Part shown: positions 33,968 through 42,741 of the stretch, piece by piece | Layout: each line of letters opens with the position of its first letter | Position numbering within the stretch: position 1 is the first letter of the stretch | NCBI RefSeq assembly: GCF_037646345.1 | Contig: NZ_JBBEWR010000002.1 | Span: forward strand, 124,001-188,000 | Direction: 5' to 3' | DNA: 64,000 nt | Source: Ascidiimonas aurantiaca | GTDB taxonomy: Bacteria; Bacteroidota; Bacteroidia; Flavobacteriales; Flavobacteriaceae | Made by a program: the position numbers and the translations under genes | Notes under the pieces: model-generated | Database searches by the model: none | The model's input: only the letters and a program-made list of their open reading frames with translations | What the model was told of the DNA's origin: nothing

Positions 33968-35497
33968 ATGAAAAAATATTTCAATTTATTTGACCTCACC
34001 CAAAAGGTACATTATAAAACTGAAATACTTTCAGGAATCACGGTAGCGCTGGCTTTGGTACCGGAAGCAGTAGCTTTTGCTTTAATAGCGGGTTTGTCTC
34101 CCTTAACCGGTTTGTACGCCGCTTTTGTAATGGGGCTGGTTACCTCAATTTTTGGTGGCAGGCCGGGAATGATCTCAGGGGCCACGGGAGCAGTAGCCGT
34201 AGTTTTGGTTACACTGGTGAAAAGTCATGGGGTAGAGTATGTATTTGCTACCGTTTTTCTGGCTGGTATATTGCAGGCAACCGCCGGGTTTTTAAAACTT
34301 GGAAAATTAATGCGTCTGGTGCCCCATCCGGTAATTTTCGGTTTTGTGAACGGGCTGGCTATCATCATTTTTATGGCGCAGTTGGAACAATTTCGTGATG
34401 CTTCGGGCAACTGGCTAACAGGCAGTGCGCTATATATAATGCTCGGTTTGGTATTGGTTACCATGTTCGTTATCTGGGGCCTTCCAAAGATCAGTAAGGC
34501 CGTTCCGGCATCATTGGTAGCAATACTCGCTATTTTTGCGCTGGTAACGGTATTGGGTATTGATACCAAAACAGTAGGGGATATAGCTTCTATAAAAGGA
34601 GGGTTCCCGCCATTTCATATTCCCCAGGTACCTTTTCATATAGAAACTTTGCAAATTATTTTCCCGTATGCCCTTATTGTAGCAGGAGTAGGGCTTATTG
34701 AGAGCCTCCTTACGCTCAATATTGTTGATGAGATAACAGAAACCAGAGGAAGAGGCAATAAAGAAGCCGTTGCGCAGGGTATGGCCAATATGCTTTCGGG
34801 CATATTTTCGGGTATGGGAGGGTGTGCTATGATAGGACAAAGCCTTATTAATATCTCAAATGGGGCAAGAGCACGCCTGTCTGGTATAGTAGCAGCCGTG
34901 ATGTTGTTGATTTTTATCATGTTTGGTGCTGCCCTTATAGAACAATTGCCAATAGCAGCTCTTACCGGACTTATGATCATGGTGGCCATAGGTACTTTTG
35001 AGTGGGCTAGCATACGAACATTTACCCGTATGCCCAGATCAGATATTTTTGTCATGGTGCTCGTAACACTGGTAACCTTGTTTTTACACAATCTGGCACT
35101 GGCTGTTATTTTAGGTGTGGTTATTTCTGCTCTGGTATTTGCATGGGATAACGCTAAGCGAATACGGGCCAGAAAACGAACAGATGAAAATGGAACCAAA
35201 TATTATGAGATATACGGGCCTTTATTTTTTGGTTCGATCAGTGCTTTTAATGAAAAGTTCGATATCGCAAATGATCCGGAGGAGGTAGTGATCGACTTTA
35301 AAGAAAGCCGGGTAGTAGATATGTCTGCGATAGAAGCCCTTAATAAAATTACAGAACGTTATCACAAGGTAGGTAAAACCATTCACCTTAAGCACCTGAG
35401 TCCGGATTGCCGAAAATTACTCAAAAATGCTGAAAAGATTATTGAAGTGAATGTATTAGAAGACCCTACTTACAAAGTAGTTGTTGACGATATTTAA
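33968..35497 (+). CDS. SulP-family anion transporter with STAS domain
   Basis: 509 residues. The membrane part (about 1-400) has the SulP motifs LTGLYAAFVMGLVTSIFGGRPGMISGATGA and MGGCAMIGQSLINISNGARARLSG. The C-terminal STAS domain (about 410-509) contains VVIDFKESRVVDMSAIEAL. SulP proteins carry sulfate, bicarbonate or other anions. Sulfate-assimilation genes lie about 8 kb upstream, but on a separate unit, so sulfate is only one possibility. A terminator follows. Confidence 0.9.
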   Translation: MKKYFNLFDLTQKVHYKTEILSGITVALALVPEAVAFALIAGLSPLTGLYAAFVMGLVTSIFGGRPGMISGATGAVAVVLVTLVKSHGVEYVFATVFLAGILQATAGFLKLGKLMRLVPHPVIFGFVNGLAIIIFMAQLEQFRDASGNWLTGSALYIMLGLVLVTMFVIWGLPKISKAVPASLVAILAIFALVTVLGIDTKTVGDIASIKGGFPPFHIPQVPFHIETLQIIFPYALIVAGVGLIESLLTLNIVDEITETRGRGNKEAVAQGMANMLSGIFSGMGGCAMIGQSLINISNGARARLSGIVAAVMLLIFIMFGAALIEQLPIAALTGLMIMVAIGTFEWASIRTFTRMPRSDIFVMVLVTLVTLFLHNLALAVILGVVISALVFAWDNAKRIRARKRTDENGTKYYEIYGPLFFGSISAFNEKFDIANDPEEVVIDFKESRVVDMSAIEALNKITERYHKVGKTIHLKHLSPDCRKLLKNAEKIIEVNVLEDPTYKVVVDDI

Positions 35498-35512
35498 ATC
35501 GTAAGGATATAA

Positions 35513-35540
35513 AAAAGCGCCTTTTCAAAAAGGCGCTTTT
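35513..35540. terminator. Bidirectional terminator
   Basis: Near-perfect palindrome AAAAGCGCCTTTT (35513-35525) and AAAAGGCGCTTTT (35528-35540) with a 2-nt centre. It has a T-run on both strands and lies between the convergent SulP and lipoprotein genes, so it probably stops transcription from both sides. Confidence 0.9.
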
Positions 35541-35632
35541 CCAGGTCTTAATTTAACAAAAGGTTTAGTTTTAGGGTTGGTAATCATGAGAACCTTAAAT
35601 ACCTTTCGTCTGGTTGAAACCAGAGAAACTTT

Positions 35633-36439
35633 TTACCAGGAGAGTCCATGATAAGAAGATACCTGATCGTTCCATGATCTTCTCCACAACCACCATCCTG
35701 ATAGTGTGTACCACCGGAGGTTGCGAATACCGAAAGCGGTACCTGTAAAGCGACCAAAAAGGAAGTTAAGAGAACGTCCTTCATAACAAATGTGCTGGCG
35801 AAGGCTTACATAAATGTTTCGCTCAAAAGGTTTGACTAATATAAGAGAAGACATTTGGTCATTGTTACCGGAACCTACCCAATGATTGCCCGTATTCCTT
35901 GCATTGAGTCTTCGTAAGGTGGTCATCTCGGTATTATAGTTAATATGCCGGTAGAAATAATAATCGCCTGTACCGGGCAAGAACCAGCTATTACAATTTC
36001 TGGCAGTTTGATCCGGGGTGCTGGCCAGATCTGCTGGCGCCTGTTGTTCTTTTATCAGGTAGTTGTCCAATTCTTCCTGTGTGTCAAAAACGGTAATATT
36101 GATCTCTGTTTTATTTTCTACAGGATCTTCAAAATACAATACTCCCGGACCTTTCTCATCACTGAATAATTGCTCTGCCTGACCTACATCTCCTTTGGTG
36201 TTTACTACCGTCTTTTCAATTTCATTTAAGGTGTAGATAACCTGAAATGTCTGGCCCTTGTAGGTGTAATTGTGGGTAATGTCAATAGCTTCCTGTGGTA
36301 CCTCAAGTGTGGTTGAATTTACCGCTTCTGCAGAAGCTTCAATTTCGGGGTTAGTTACAGGTGATTCTTCTTGTTGGCAGCTTGTGGCTGCGACAAACAT
36401 TAGCAAAACAGCTAACGACTTTAAATAACTCATTTTCAT
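35633..36439 (-). CDS. Beta/gamma-crystallin-like lipoprotein
   Basis: 268 residues; type II signal with lipobox AATSC (Cys21), so lipid-anchored. The region 25-165 is unassigned. The C-terminal ~110 residues look like a beta/gamma-crystallin domain: two copies of the calcium-binding motif (N/D)(N/D)xx(S/T)S, as NDQMSS and NDQVSS, and a Greek-key strand CYEGRSLNF. A start two codons later (36433) is equally good. It is a single gene between two terminators. Function is unknown; bacterial crystallin domains usually bind Ca2+. Confidence 0.6.
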   Translation of the reverse strand: MKMSYLKSLAVLLMFVAATSCQQEESPVTNPEIEASAEAVNSTTLEVPQEAIDITHNYTYKGQTFQVIYTLNEIEKTVVNTKGDVGQAEQLFSDEKGPGVLYFEDPVENKTEINITVFDTQEELDNYLIKEQQAPADLASTPDQTARNCNSWFLPGTGDYYFYRHINYNTEMTTLRRLNARNTGNHWVGSGNNDQMSSLILVKPFERNIYVSLRQHICYEGRSLNFLFGRFTGTAFGIRNLRWYTLSGWWLWRRSWNDQVSSYHGLSW

Positions 36440-36600
36440 AGTTTTGATTTTTAGTGATTAATTTTAATTAAGTTAATTCTTACTATAAAAATAAGTTAAA
36501 TATTATGTTTCAACAATTCTATTTTTGATTTTTTCGATGAGTTACCGATTAATCTTCCGCACCCTTATGAGCGGTTTGTTTCTAGGCAGGATCACCTATA

Positions 36601-36632
36601 AAAAGAGACGGTCTTTCTAGACCGTCTCTTTT
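36601..36632 (-). terminator. Rho-independent terminator after the TonB-dependent receptor
   Basis: Perfect 14-bp stem AAAAGAGACGGTCT (36601-36614) and AGACCGTCTCTTTT (36619-36632) with a 4-nt loop. On the minus strand it lies 35 nt beyond the receptor stop and is followed by a T-tract. Confidence 0.92.
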
Positions 36633-36666
36633 TTACAAAGTGAGATTTTGTTTAATACTGCTGCTA

Positions 36667-38910
36667 TTATAGTATGTTGAGGTTTGCCGCAAATGAGATG
36701 TTACGCCCCGGCGCAAATATACGCTGTTGTGCATCAGACCTGAAAGCTCTGTTCAAATGTTCAAAATAGGCCTCATCAAAGAGGTTTTGTACCTGTACAG
36801 AAATACGCAGGTTTTTGGTAAGCTCATATTGTACAGCTATATCCATGTTGGTAAATGAGGGAGTTTCCGGTTCTCCAAATTCAGGGGAAACCCTGTTCTG
36901 TTCTAATACATGGCGTAAGGTAAAGGAAGGTTTTAGTTTTCCTTTAAAATAATTGCCACTTAGCGTATAGCGAATGTCCAGAGGCGGTATTTCGGGTAGG
37001 GGTTCATCTCTTTCCAGATCTTCCCCAAGAGTGTAGGCACCACTGAGTTGATGCTGAAGACCTGCAAAGAGTTCCTGATTCCATGTGATCTCAAATCCGG
37101 TTTTAAACGCCTCATCAATGTTAATAAACTGGCGTACTCCCGGACTGTTTCCCAGGCGTGGTTCCAGATCAGGGTCAATTATAGATGAGATAAAGTCCTG
37201 CAGATACGCGGCAAATACGTTGAAGGTAATTTGTGTTTTATTCTTTTTGAGATGTAAAGTAATATCTGCCTGATTGTTTATTTCAGGGTCAAGCAAAGGG
37301 TTTCCCAACATTTCAAAGCGATCTTGTCCCACCGGGAAAAAGTTTATATAACGCTCGGTGATGCTTCCGCTTCGTTGTGCCCGGGATAACCATATACCTA
37401 ATGAATATTCAGAATTAAAAGACTTTACGGCTCCTAAGCTTATACTGGGATTTATTTGTGTTTCGCCGGTATCTGAATAAATAGAGTTAAATTCAGATTG
37501 TTCATCATTTATTCTGGCATCATTCAGGTTTATTCTACCTGAAAGTATATATTGCCAGGTCTGGTTTTGAATACGGTACTCAGCAAACAGGCCACTTTTA
37601 AAAATACGGCTGTTCTGCCATGCATTGTCAAAAAATGTACTTCCTGCATTTGGGCCCATAAGAGGTGTTCGTGCTCGTACGCCTTCGGCTTTATCCAGGC
37701 GAACATCTGCTCCCACATATAAGGTTCTGTTTGAAAATGTCCATATTCCTTCAGTTCGTGCTCCATAAGTATGTGTTTTCGCATTTGTTTCGGCATCTGT
37801 CATCCTGGAAGCGGGATCTCTAAGGGTGTTGCTCATTAAGTGGTTTACAAAAGTGCCATAAACGGTACTGTTCCAGGAGGTAAGATGTTTATTGTTTATA
37901 GTAACGTCATGTCTTGCATTGAAAAGCCACGTGTCATCCTCTAACATGTCCATAGGCAGGGCGGGAAAATCTACATCTCTTGCCCTGTTGTAGGTAGTTG
38001 AAAAGGTGAGTTGTTGGTTTTCGGAAAGCTGCCAGCCCAGGTTAATACCAAAACTGCCTCTTGAAAAATTTGCGGGTACCTCTTCTCCGTTCCCGTCTTG
38101 GTAATCATCTCCGTTAGCATAAGATGCAAAAATCCCCATATCTGTTCTTTTTCCGGTAATATTGAATTGTCCTTCATTCCGGCTTACATTTCCGTTTGCA
38201 TCATAGCCGGATGAGACCCTTCCGGTTAGGGTAATTTTTTCGGTAAACCAAGGTGTAACAGGTACAAAATTAATGGTAGCTCCTACTGCGTTACCGTATC
38301 GTAAGGCATGCGGCCCCTTTAATATTTCTACCCGTTGCATCATATTTACAGGGATCTGACTGCTCGGAGTGTCCATTCGGTTGGGGCAGGCCGCTATGGC
38401 AGACTGCGCTCCATTGATTACAATGTTGAGCTGGTCGTATTTAAAACCGCGTATTACCGGGTCAAATGCATAACTGCCACTTTTACGAATACTATTTATG
38501 GCCGGACTTTGGTTTAGCAGAGCACCGCCATCATGTTGCATCTTGTCCAGATAGCTTAGGTTTAATACCTCTTTTTCTCCTTTTTCAGGACGTATGGCAA
38601 TAACCGTTACCGGTTGTAACTGGGTAGTGATAGGATATAAACGTATATCTCCACTTTTCAGGATCTCGGTGACCTCCTGTGGTTTAAGTTCTATACGGCC
38701 GTACTGTATATGCGAGATGATCAAAGAAGTATTTGCTCTAACTATAATTTCAATATGTCCTTTTTCATTGGAGACACCTTTTTGATCTCCATAAATAAAA
38801 GTGGCTCCGGTTACCTGGGTGCCGGAAGCAGCGTCTGTCAATTGTATTTTTTGTTGTGCATACAATAAAAACCCTGTACAACACAGAATTATTGAAAAAA
38901 GTATTTTCAT
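36667..38910 (-). CDS. TonB-dependent outer-membrane receptor, OprC/NosA-like (copper)
   Basis: 747 residues: signal peptide (cleaved after LLYAQ), an N-terminal carboxypeptidase-regulatory-like domain (about 20-95), a plug (SPAINSIRKSGSYAFDPVIRG ... VEILKGPHALRYGNAVG) and a 22-strand-type barrel ending FAANLNIL. In the plug the segment ACPNRMDTP gives Cys175-x3-Met179, and in the barrel NHLMS gives His357-x-Met359. This pair, 178 residues apart, matches the CxxxM/HxM copper site of Pseudomonas OprC. Copper uptake is therefore the preferred role. A small CxxxC protein is encoded just upstream. Confidence 0.82.
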   Translation of the reverse strand: MKILFSIILCCTGFLLYAQQKIQLTDAASGTQVTGATFIYGDQKGVSNEKGHIEIIVRANTSLIISHIQYGRIELKPQEVTEILKSGDIRLYPITTQLQPVTVIAIRPEKGEKEVLNLSYLDKMQHDGGALLNQSPAINSIRKSGSYAFDPVIRGFKYDQLNIVINGAQSAIAACPNRMDTPSSQIPVNMMQRVEILKGPHALRYGNAVGATINFVPVTPWFTEKITLTGRVSSGYDANGNVSRNEGQFNITGKRTDMGIFASYANGDDYQDGNGEEVPANFSRGSFGINLGWQLSENQQLTFSTTYNRARDVDFPALPMDMLEDDTWLFNARHDVTINNKHLTSWNSTVYGTFVNHLMSNTLRDPASRMTDAETNAKTHTYGARTEGIWTFSNRTLYVGADVRLDKAEGVRARTPLMGPNAGSTFFDNAWQNSRIFKSGLFAEYRIQNQTWQYILSGRINLNDARINDEQSEFNSIYSDTGETQINPSISLGAVKSFNSEYSLGIWLSRAQRSGSITERYINFFPVGQDRFEMLGNPLLDPEINNQADITLHLKKNKTQITFNVFAAYLQDFISSIIDPDLEPRLGNSPGVRQFINIDEAFKTGFEITWNQELFAGLQHQLSGAYTLGEDLERDEPLPEIPPLDIRYTLSGNYFKGKLKPSFTLRHVLEQNRVSPEFGEPETPSFTNMDIAVQYELTKNLRISVQVQNLFDEAYFEHLNRAFRSDAQQRIFAPGRNISFAANLNIL

Positions 38911-39031
38911 GTTTAGTGTTTCTTTTTGTTATAGAAGCATCCATCGGGAAACTTTACTGTGTGTTCCCGTGAATGCCAGGCATTGGCAGTGGTCTTAAAA
39001 ATTGTGCATGCCGAAGCCTCGATAAGTTTTG

Positions 39032-39433
39032 TTATGATAAATGCTTATAAACAAAAAGGAACTTAGGAGGAGGGTCAATCACTTCTGATAGTTCCATACC
39101 CGAAATGTCAAGATATAAGAAATTGGATTTAAGTACGCTGCTAAGTTTTAACAGACTTTCCAATTTTAGACAACCATTAAAAAAAAGTGGGACAAAAAGC
39201 TCAAAATTTATAGTGAAATCACCATTATTTGAATCGGCAGGTTGTTCTGTAGAAGTAAGTTTTTGGGCCAGATAGCATTTCCCGTCACAGTTAAGTTCCG
39301 GCTTTTCTTTATTCACACAAAAATTTTCTATGATGTAAACAATGTTGTAATGGTAATCGATCAGATTTACCAATAGTATTGTTGGCCTCAGAATAAGGGA
39401 TAGCAGCAATACCAGAGAAAAGATTAATTTCAT
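39032..39433 (-). CDS. Small membrane protein with CDGKC motif
   Basis: 133 residues with one N-terminal hydrophobic segment (residues 3-24) and a soluble part carrying Cys39 and the Cys49-x3-Cys53 pair in LNCDGKCYLAQKL. Not assignable to a named family here; proteins of this look recur in Bacteroidetes next to TonB-dependent receptors. It lies 121 nt upstream of the copper-type receptor on the same strand, so a metal-sensing or metal-handling role for the cysteines is a reasonable hypothesis. The C-terminal tail is unconserved-looking. Confidence 0.65.
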   Translation of the reverse strand: MKLIFSLVLLLSLILRPTILLVNLIDYHYNIVYIIENFCVNKEKPELNCDGKCYLAQKLTSTEQPADSNNGDFTINFELFVPLFFNGCLKLESLLKLSSVLKSNFLYLDISGMELSEVIDPPPKFLFVYKHLS

Positions 39434-39642
39434 AAATTATAGAAACTTCTCATACAATAAAAGAGTGCTTTTGTAAAAGCAGGTCAAAAGTAAAACATTT
39501 TAGAAAGTGATGAAATGACCTTTATCATTCAATGAATTTAATACTAATGGGATAGAAACGGTTGGTGCAAAGTAATAGCAAGGCTTGAGAAGGTTGGTCT
39601 TTGGATATCAAATTCGTAAATTAAAGGTTCAAAAAATACAAT

Positions 39643-40335
39643 ATGAAGGTCGTAATTTTTATTTTATGCCTGGCAGGGACGGTGCAGAATACACTGGCAC
39701 AGACACTTATGGATGAACAAAGGGAAAAAATGATACGTGAGCAGTTAGTAGCAAGAGGGATTACCAGCAATACTGTACTCAACGCTATGAGAGATGTTCC
39801 CAGGCATGTATTTGTACCGGAGAATGAGAGAGCCTCAGCATATACTGATGGGCCCTTGCCCATAGGAGAAAAGCAAACCATATCACAACCGTATATGGTG
39901 GCATACATAACACAGGCCTTGCAACTAAAACCAACCTACAGGGTACTCGAAATAGGTACAGGTTCGGGATATCAGGCAGCTGTACTTGCTGAGATCGTTG
40001 ATAGTGTGTACACTATTGAAATTGTCAGGAAGCTTGGGATGGACGCCCGTTCAAGGCTGGATTCTCTGGGCTATTCTAATATTGAAGTGCAAATAGGCGA
40101 TGGATACCACGGTTGGCCTGCAAATGCTCCTTTTGATGCCATAATGGTCACTGCCGGGGCCGAAAGTGTTCCTCCGGCACTCGTAGATCAATTAAAAGAT
40201 GGTGGAAAAATGATTATTCCCGTAGGGCCACATCGCGGAGTACGAAAGCTTTTGCTAATCACTAAAAAGGGAAATAAAATAAAGACCAGGCATCTTATGA
40301 ATGTACGTTTTGTCCCTTTTACAAGACATCAGTAA
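39643..40335 (+). CDS. pcm: Protein-L-isoaspartate O-methyltransferase, exported form
   Basis: 230 residues. The methyltransferase core has the family segments VPRHVFVPENERASAYTDGPLPIG, ISQPYMVAYITQ and the SAM motif I VLEIGTGSGYQAAVLAE; it repairs isoaspartyl residues by carboxyl methylation. Ahead of the core is a clear signal peptide, MKVVIFILCLAGTVQNTLA, before QTLMDEQREKMI. E. coli Pcm is cytoplasmic and lacks this, so the protein probably acts in the periplasm, where the source of SAM is unclear. It stands alone on the + strand. Confidence 0.87.
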   Translation: MKVVIFILCLAGTVQNTLAQTLMDEQREKMIREQLVARGITSNTVLNAMRDVPRHVFVPENERASAYTDGPLPIGEKQTISQPYMVAYITQALQLKPTYRVLEIGTGSGYQAAVLAEIVDSVYTIEIVRKLGMDARSRLDSLGYSNIEVQIGDGYHGWPANAPFDAIMVTAGAESVPPALVDQLKDGGKMIIPVGPHRGVRKLLLITKKGNKIKTRHLMNVRFVPFTRHQ

Positions 40336-40571
40336 TTCAAAAAAAATGGTCTAGTTCATCGTGTGGAAAAGACCCGATGCAATAATGAAGCATTTATAAG
40401 TGAAATAAAAACAGGGAACTTTGATGAATACCTGCTAAAACACCATACAGACCCTGTAAAACGATAATACGGAGGAATATACTTTTTTACGTTTTTAGCT
40501 TTTTGAAAGGCCCATTACGATGTATATTTTTTTAATTTGCCGGCGAATATAATTATCCGCTAACAAAAGCT

Positions 40572-41435
40572 TTGACAACACTAAAAACATATCTAAATAA
40601 ACGCTACCCTTATTACTACAAAGGATCTGACCTTTTCGTAATTGCGGTCACGATAGCTGTACTAAGCTTTGTATTTACTTATTTTTTTGAACCTTTTGAA
40701 GTAAACAGAGCGGAGCATAAAATTAATTTTTTGTGGATATGCGTTATCCATTCGGTTACCCCTTTTGTTATCATGTTACTTTATTTTGGGATACGTAATG
40801 TTTTTGTTACCGAAGAAACTTCCTGGGTAATGGGAAAAGAGGTTCTTCACCTTATCATAGTGTTGCTTTTAATGGGTGTGGGGAGTTTTTTGGTTCGCGA
40901 TATTATTTATACCAATCCCGATAACTGGTCCTTACGATATTTATTTGAGGAAATACGTAATACCTTCCTGGTAGGTATTCTCATTATAGGATTTTTTCTG
41001 CCGTTAAACCTGGAAAGGCTCATTCATAAATTTGAAAAAAGTGCATACCGTATAAAGCTTTCCGGAAAAAAGAAGATCACTAATGAACAGACCCAATCGG
41101 TTTTTGTAACTTCTCATATTCCTTCGGAAAGTTTCCAGTTGAATACAGACCAATTTCTTTTTGCCAAAGCAGACGGCAACTATGTTGAAGTGTTTACTCG
41201 GCAGGGATCAGATGTTACTAAACAGATCATTCGGTTAACTCTAAAAGAACTAAATCATCAACTGGAAGCATATCCTTTTGTTTTTCAAACGCACCGTTCT
41301 TATTTAATAAACCTAAACGCTATTGTTTCAGTATCAGGAAATGCTCAGGGGTACGATTTAGAACTTAGCAATTATTCGGGCCTTATTCCCGTGGCAAGGT
41401 CTCGTATCGGGAAATTCAACACCCTTCTTTCATAA
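40572..41435 (+). CDS. LytTR-domain membrane regulator
   Basis: 287 residues from a TTG start; no in-frame ATG exists between it and the upstream stop. Four hydrophobic segments lie in the first 160 residues, and a C-terminal LytTR DNA-binding domain (about 190-287) has FAKADGNYVEVFTRQG, TLKELNHQLEAYPFVFQTHRSYLINLNAI. There is no receiver domain, so this is a membrane-anchored or membrane-sensing regulator. It is related to the LytTR gene at 44712-45602. Confidence 0.82.
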   Translation: MTTLKTYLNKRYPYYYKGSDLFVIAVTIAVLSFVFTYFFEPFEVNRAEHKINFLWICVIHSVTPFVIMLLYFGIRNVFVTEETSWVMGKEVLHLIIVLLLMGVGSFLVRDIIYTNPDNWSLRYLFEEIRNTFLVGILIIGFFLPLNLERLIHKFEKSAYRIKLSGKKKITNEQTQSVFVTSHIPSESFQLNTDQFLFAKADGNYVEVFTRQGSDVTKQIIRLTLKELNHQLEAYPFVFQTHRSYLINLNAIVSVSGNAQGYDLELSNYSGLIPVARSRIGKFNTLLS

Positions 41436-41541
41436 CAGGTTAAAAACAATGAGAAAACGTGGCATTTGCTATAGCCTCTTGTTACTCATCACATACTTTT
41501 GTCATTCATCACTTTGCATGTATTTACCTCTAAATATCCTA

Positions 41542-41549
41542 TAGTTTTG
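41542..41549 (+). promoter_or_regulatory. -7 element of the acyltransferase gene
   Basis: TAGTTTTG matches TAnnTTTG; the start codon is 25 nt downstream. A TTTG at 41513-41516 is upstream, but the 25-nt spacing is longer than the usual 19-21. Confidence 0.4.
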
Positions 41550-41573
41550 CCTTGTAAATTTTAAACCAAAAAA

Positions 41574-42728
41574 ATGCAAAGTGATCTGAGAAGATACGAT
41601 ATAGACTGGTGGCGGGTAATAGCAATATTGGCAGTGTATCTGCATCATATAGGAATGCCGTTTAATGGAGACGGTTTTCATATTATGAACGAAGAGTCCA
41701 GTAAACTGTTAGATGACCTCATGGTTTTTTTCGAGCAGTTTCGACTTCCCATGTTATTTCTTATTTCGGGTACGGGAACCGTATATGCATTTTCTAAACG
41801 AAACTGGATACAGTTTATAAAAGAACGCTCATACCGGTTATTGATCCCGTTGTTTTTTGGTATCTTGTTTATTGTGCCGCCACAAACCTTTTTTGAGAAC
41901 AGAGAACAGTTTACATCCTATTTTAGTTTTTACAATGATCTTTTATCTCATATAGAAGTAAATCACTTGTGGTTTATAGGGAATTTGTTTTGGATGTCAG
42001 CAGCGTGTATCCCGATTATTTTATATCTGAGATCTTCAAGGTCAGATATCTTAAAAAAGTACTTAAGTTTCATGGCCACTAAGAAATACGGTATTCTCCT
42101 ATGGGGTGTTTTACTCATTCTTATCAAGATACTATCAAAAAAATACTATCCCGGTGATTCCAAAAGTATCTTGAATTTATCTTCGACCTTGTATTTCGGG
42201 TATTATTTTATTGCAGGTATCGTATTTGCCTCTTCGGGAATACTCTGGCAATATTTGTTAAAGCACAGAAAAACCAATTTTTACCTGGCATTGATATGTT
42301 CAATGGTATTTTACACGTACTACTACCTTCCCGATGAGATCGTTTCACCATATTTATCCCTAACTACGCAATGGAACATCTGGTATGCAGTATCGGGTAT
42401 TACCGGTTGGTCATGGATCATTACGGCATTGGGCTACGGGCAGGTATGGTTCAATAAAAGGAGTATGTTGCTTTCAAAAATGAACGAAGCTATATATCCT
42501 TTTTACATTTTACACCAAACGGTAATCGTACTGCTGGCATACTATCTGGTCCAATTAGATCTTTCTATAGGGGTGAAGATGTTATTGTTGTTAGCACTTT
42601 CTTTCCCTGTTATTGTTTTGATATACCGTTTTATAGTGTATCCTTTTCGTATCACAAGGGTCCTTTTTGGCATGAGATCAAAACCTAAAGTAAAAGAAAC
42701 AGCACTCGCAGATGTTAATCCAACATAA
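41574..42728 (+). CDS. Acyltransferase-3 family membrane protein
   Basis: 384 residues, about ten membrane segments. The N-terminal RRYDIDWWRVIAILAVYLHHIGMPFNG, with its HH near the first helix, is the signature of the acyltransferase_3 (OafA/OpgC-type) family, which O-acylates sugars or glucans in the envelope. The substrate cannot be inferred. It is transcribed separately from the upstream LytTR gene and convergent with the aspartyl-protease gene. Confidence 0.8.
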   Translation: MQSDLRRYDIDWWRVIAILAVYLHHIGMPFNGDGFHIMNEESSKLLDDLMVFFEQFRLPMLFLISGTGTVYAFSKRNWIQFIKERSYRLLIPLFFGILFIVPPQTFFENREQFTSYFSFYNDLLSHIEVNHLWFIGNLFWMSAACIPIILYLRSSRSDILKKYLSFMATKKYGILLWGVLLILIKILSKKYYPGDSKSILNLSSTLYFGYYFIAGIVFASSGILWQYLLKHRKTNFYLALICSMVFYTYYYLPDEIVSPYLSLTTQWNIWYAVSGITGWSWIITALGYGQVWFNKRSMLLSKMNEAIYPFYILHQTVIVLLAYYLVQLDLSIGVKMLLLLALSFPVIVLIYRFIVYPFRITRVLFGMRSKPKVKETALADVNPT

Positions 42729-42741
42729 AACCTAGCCATAC

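Noticed and set aside
35584..35784. Possible frameshift at the C-terminus of the crystallin-like lipoprotein
   Set aside because: An alternative minus-strand frame is open there, but the annotated frame contains the second NDQVSS motif in the right place, so no frameshift is needed.
40363..40467. Short + strand frame of 34 codons (GTG start) after pcm
   Set aside because: Composition looks mildly coding-like, but there is no recognisable motif, no clear promoter or start, and the length is within chance expectation.
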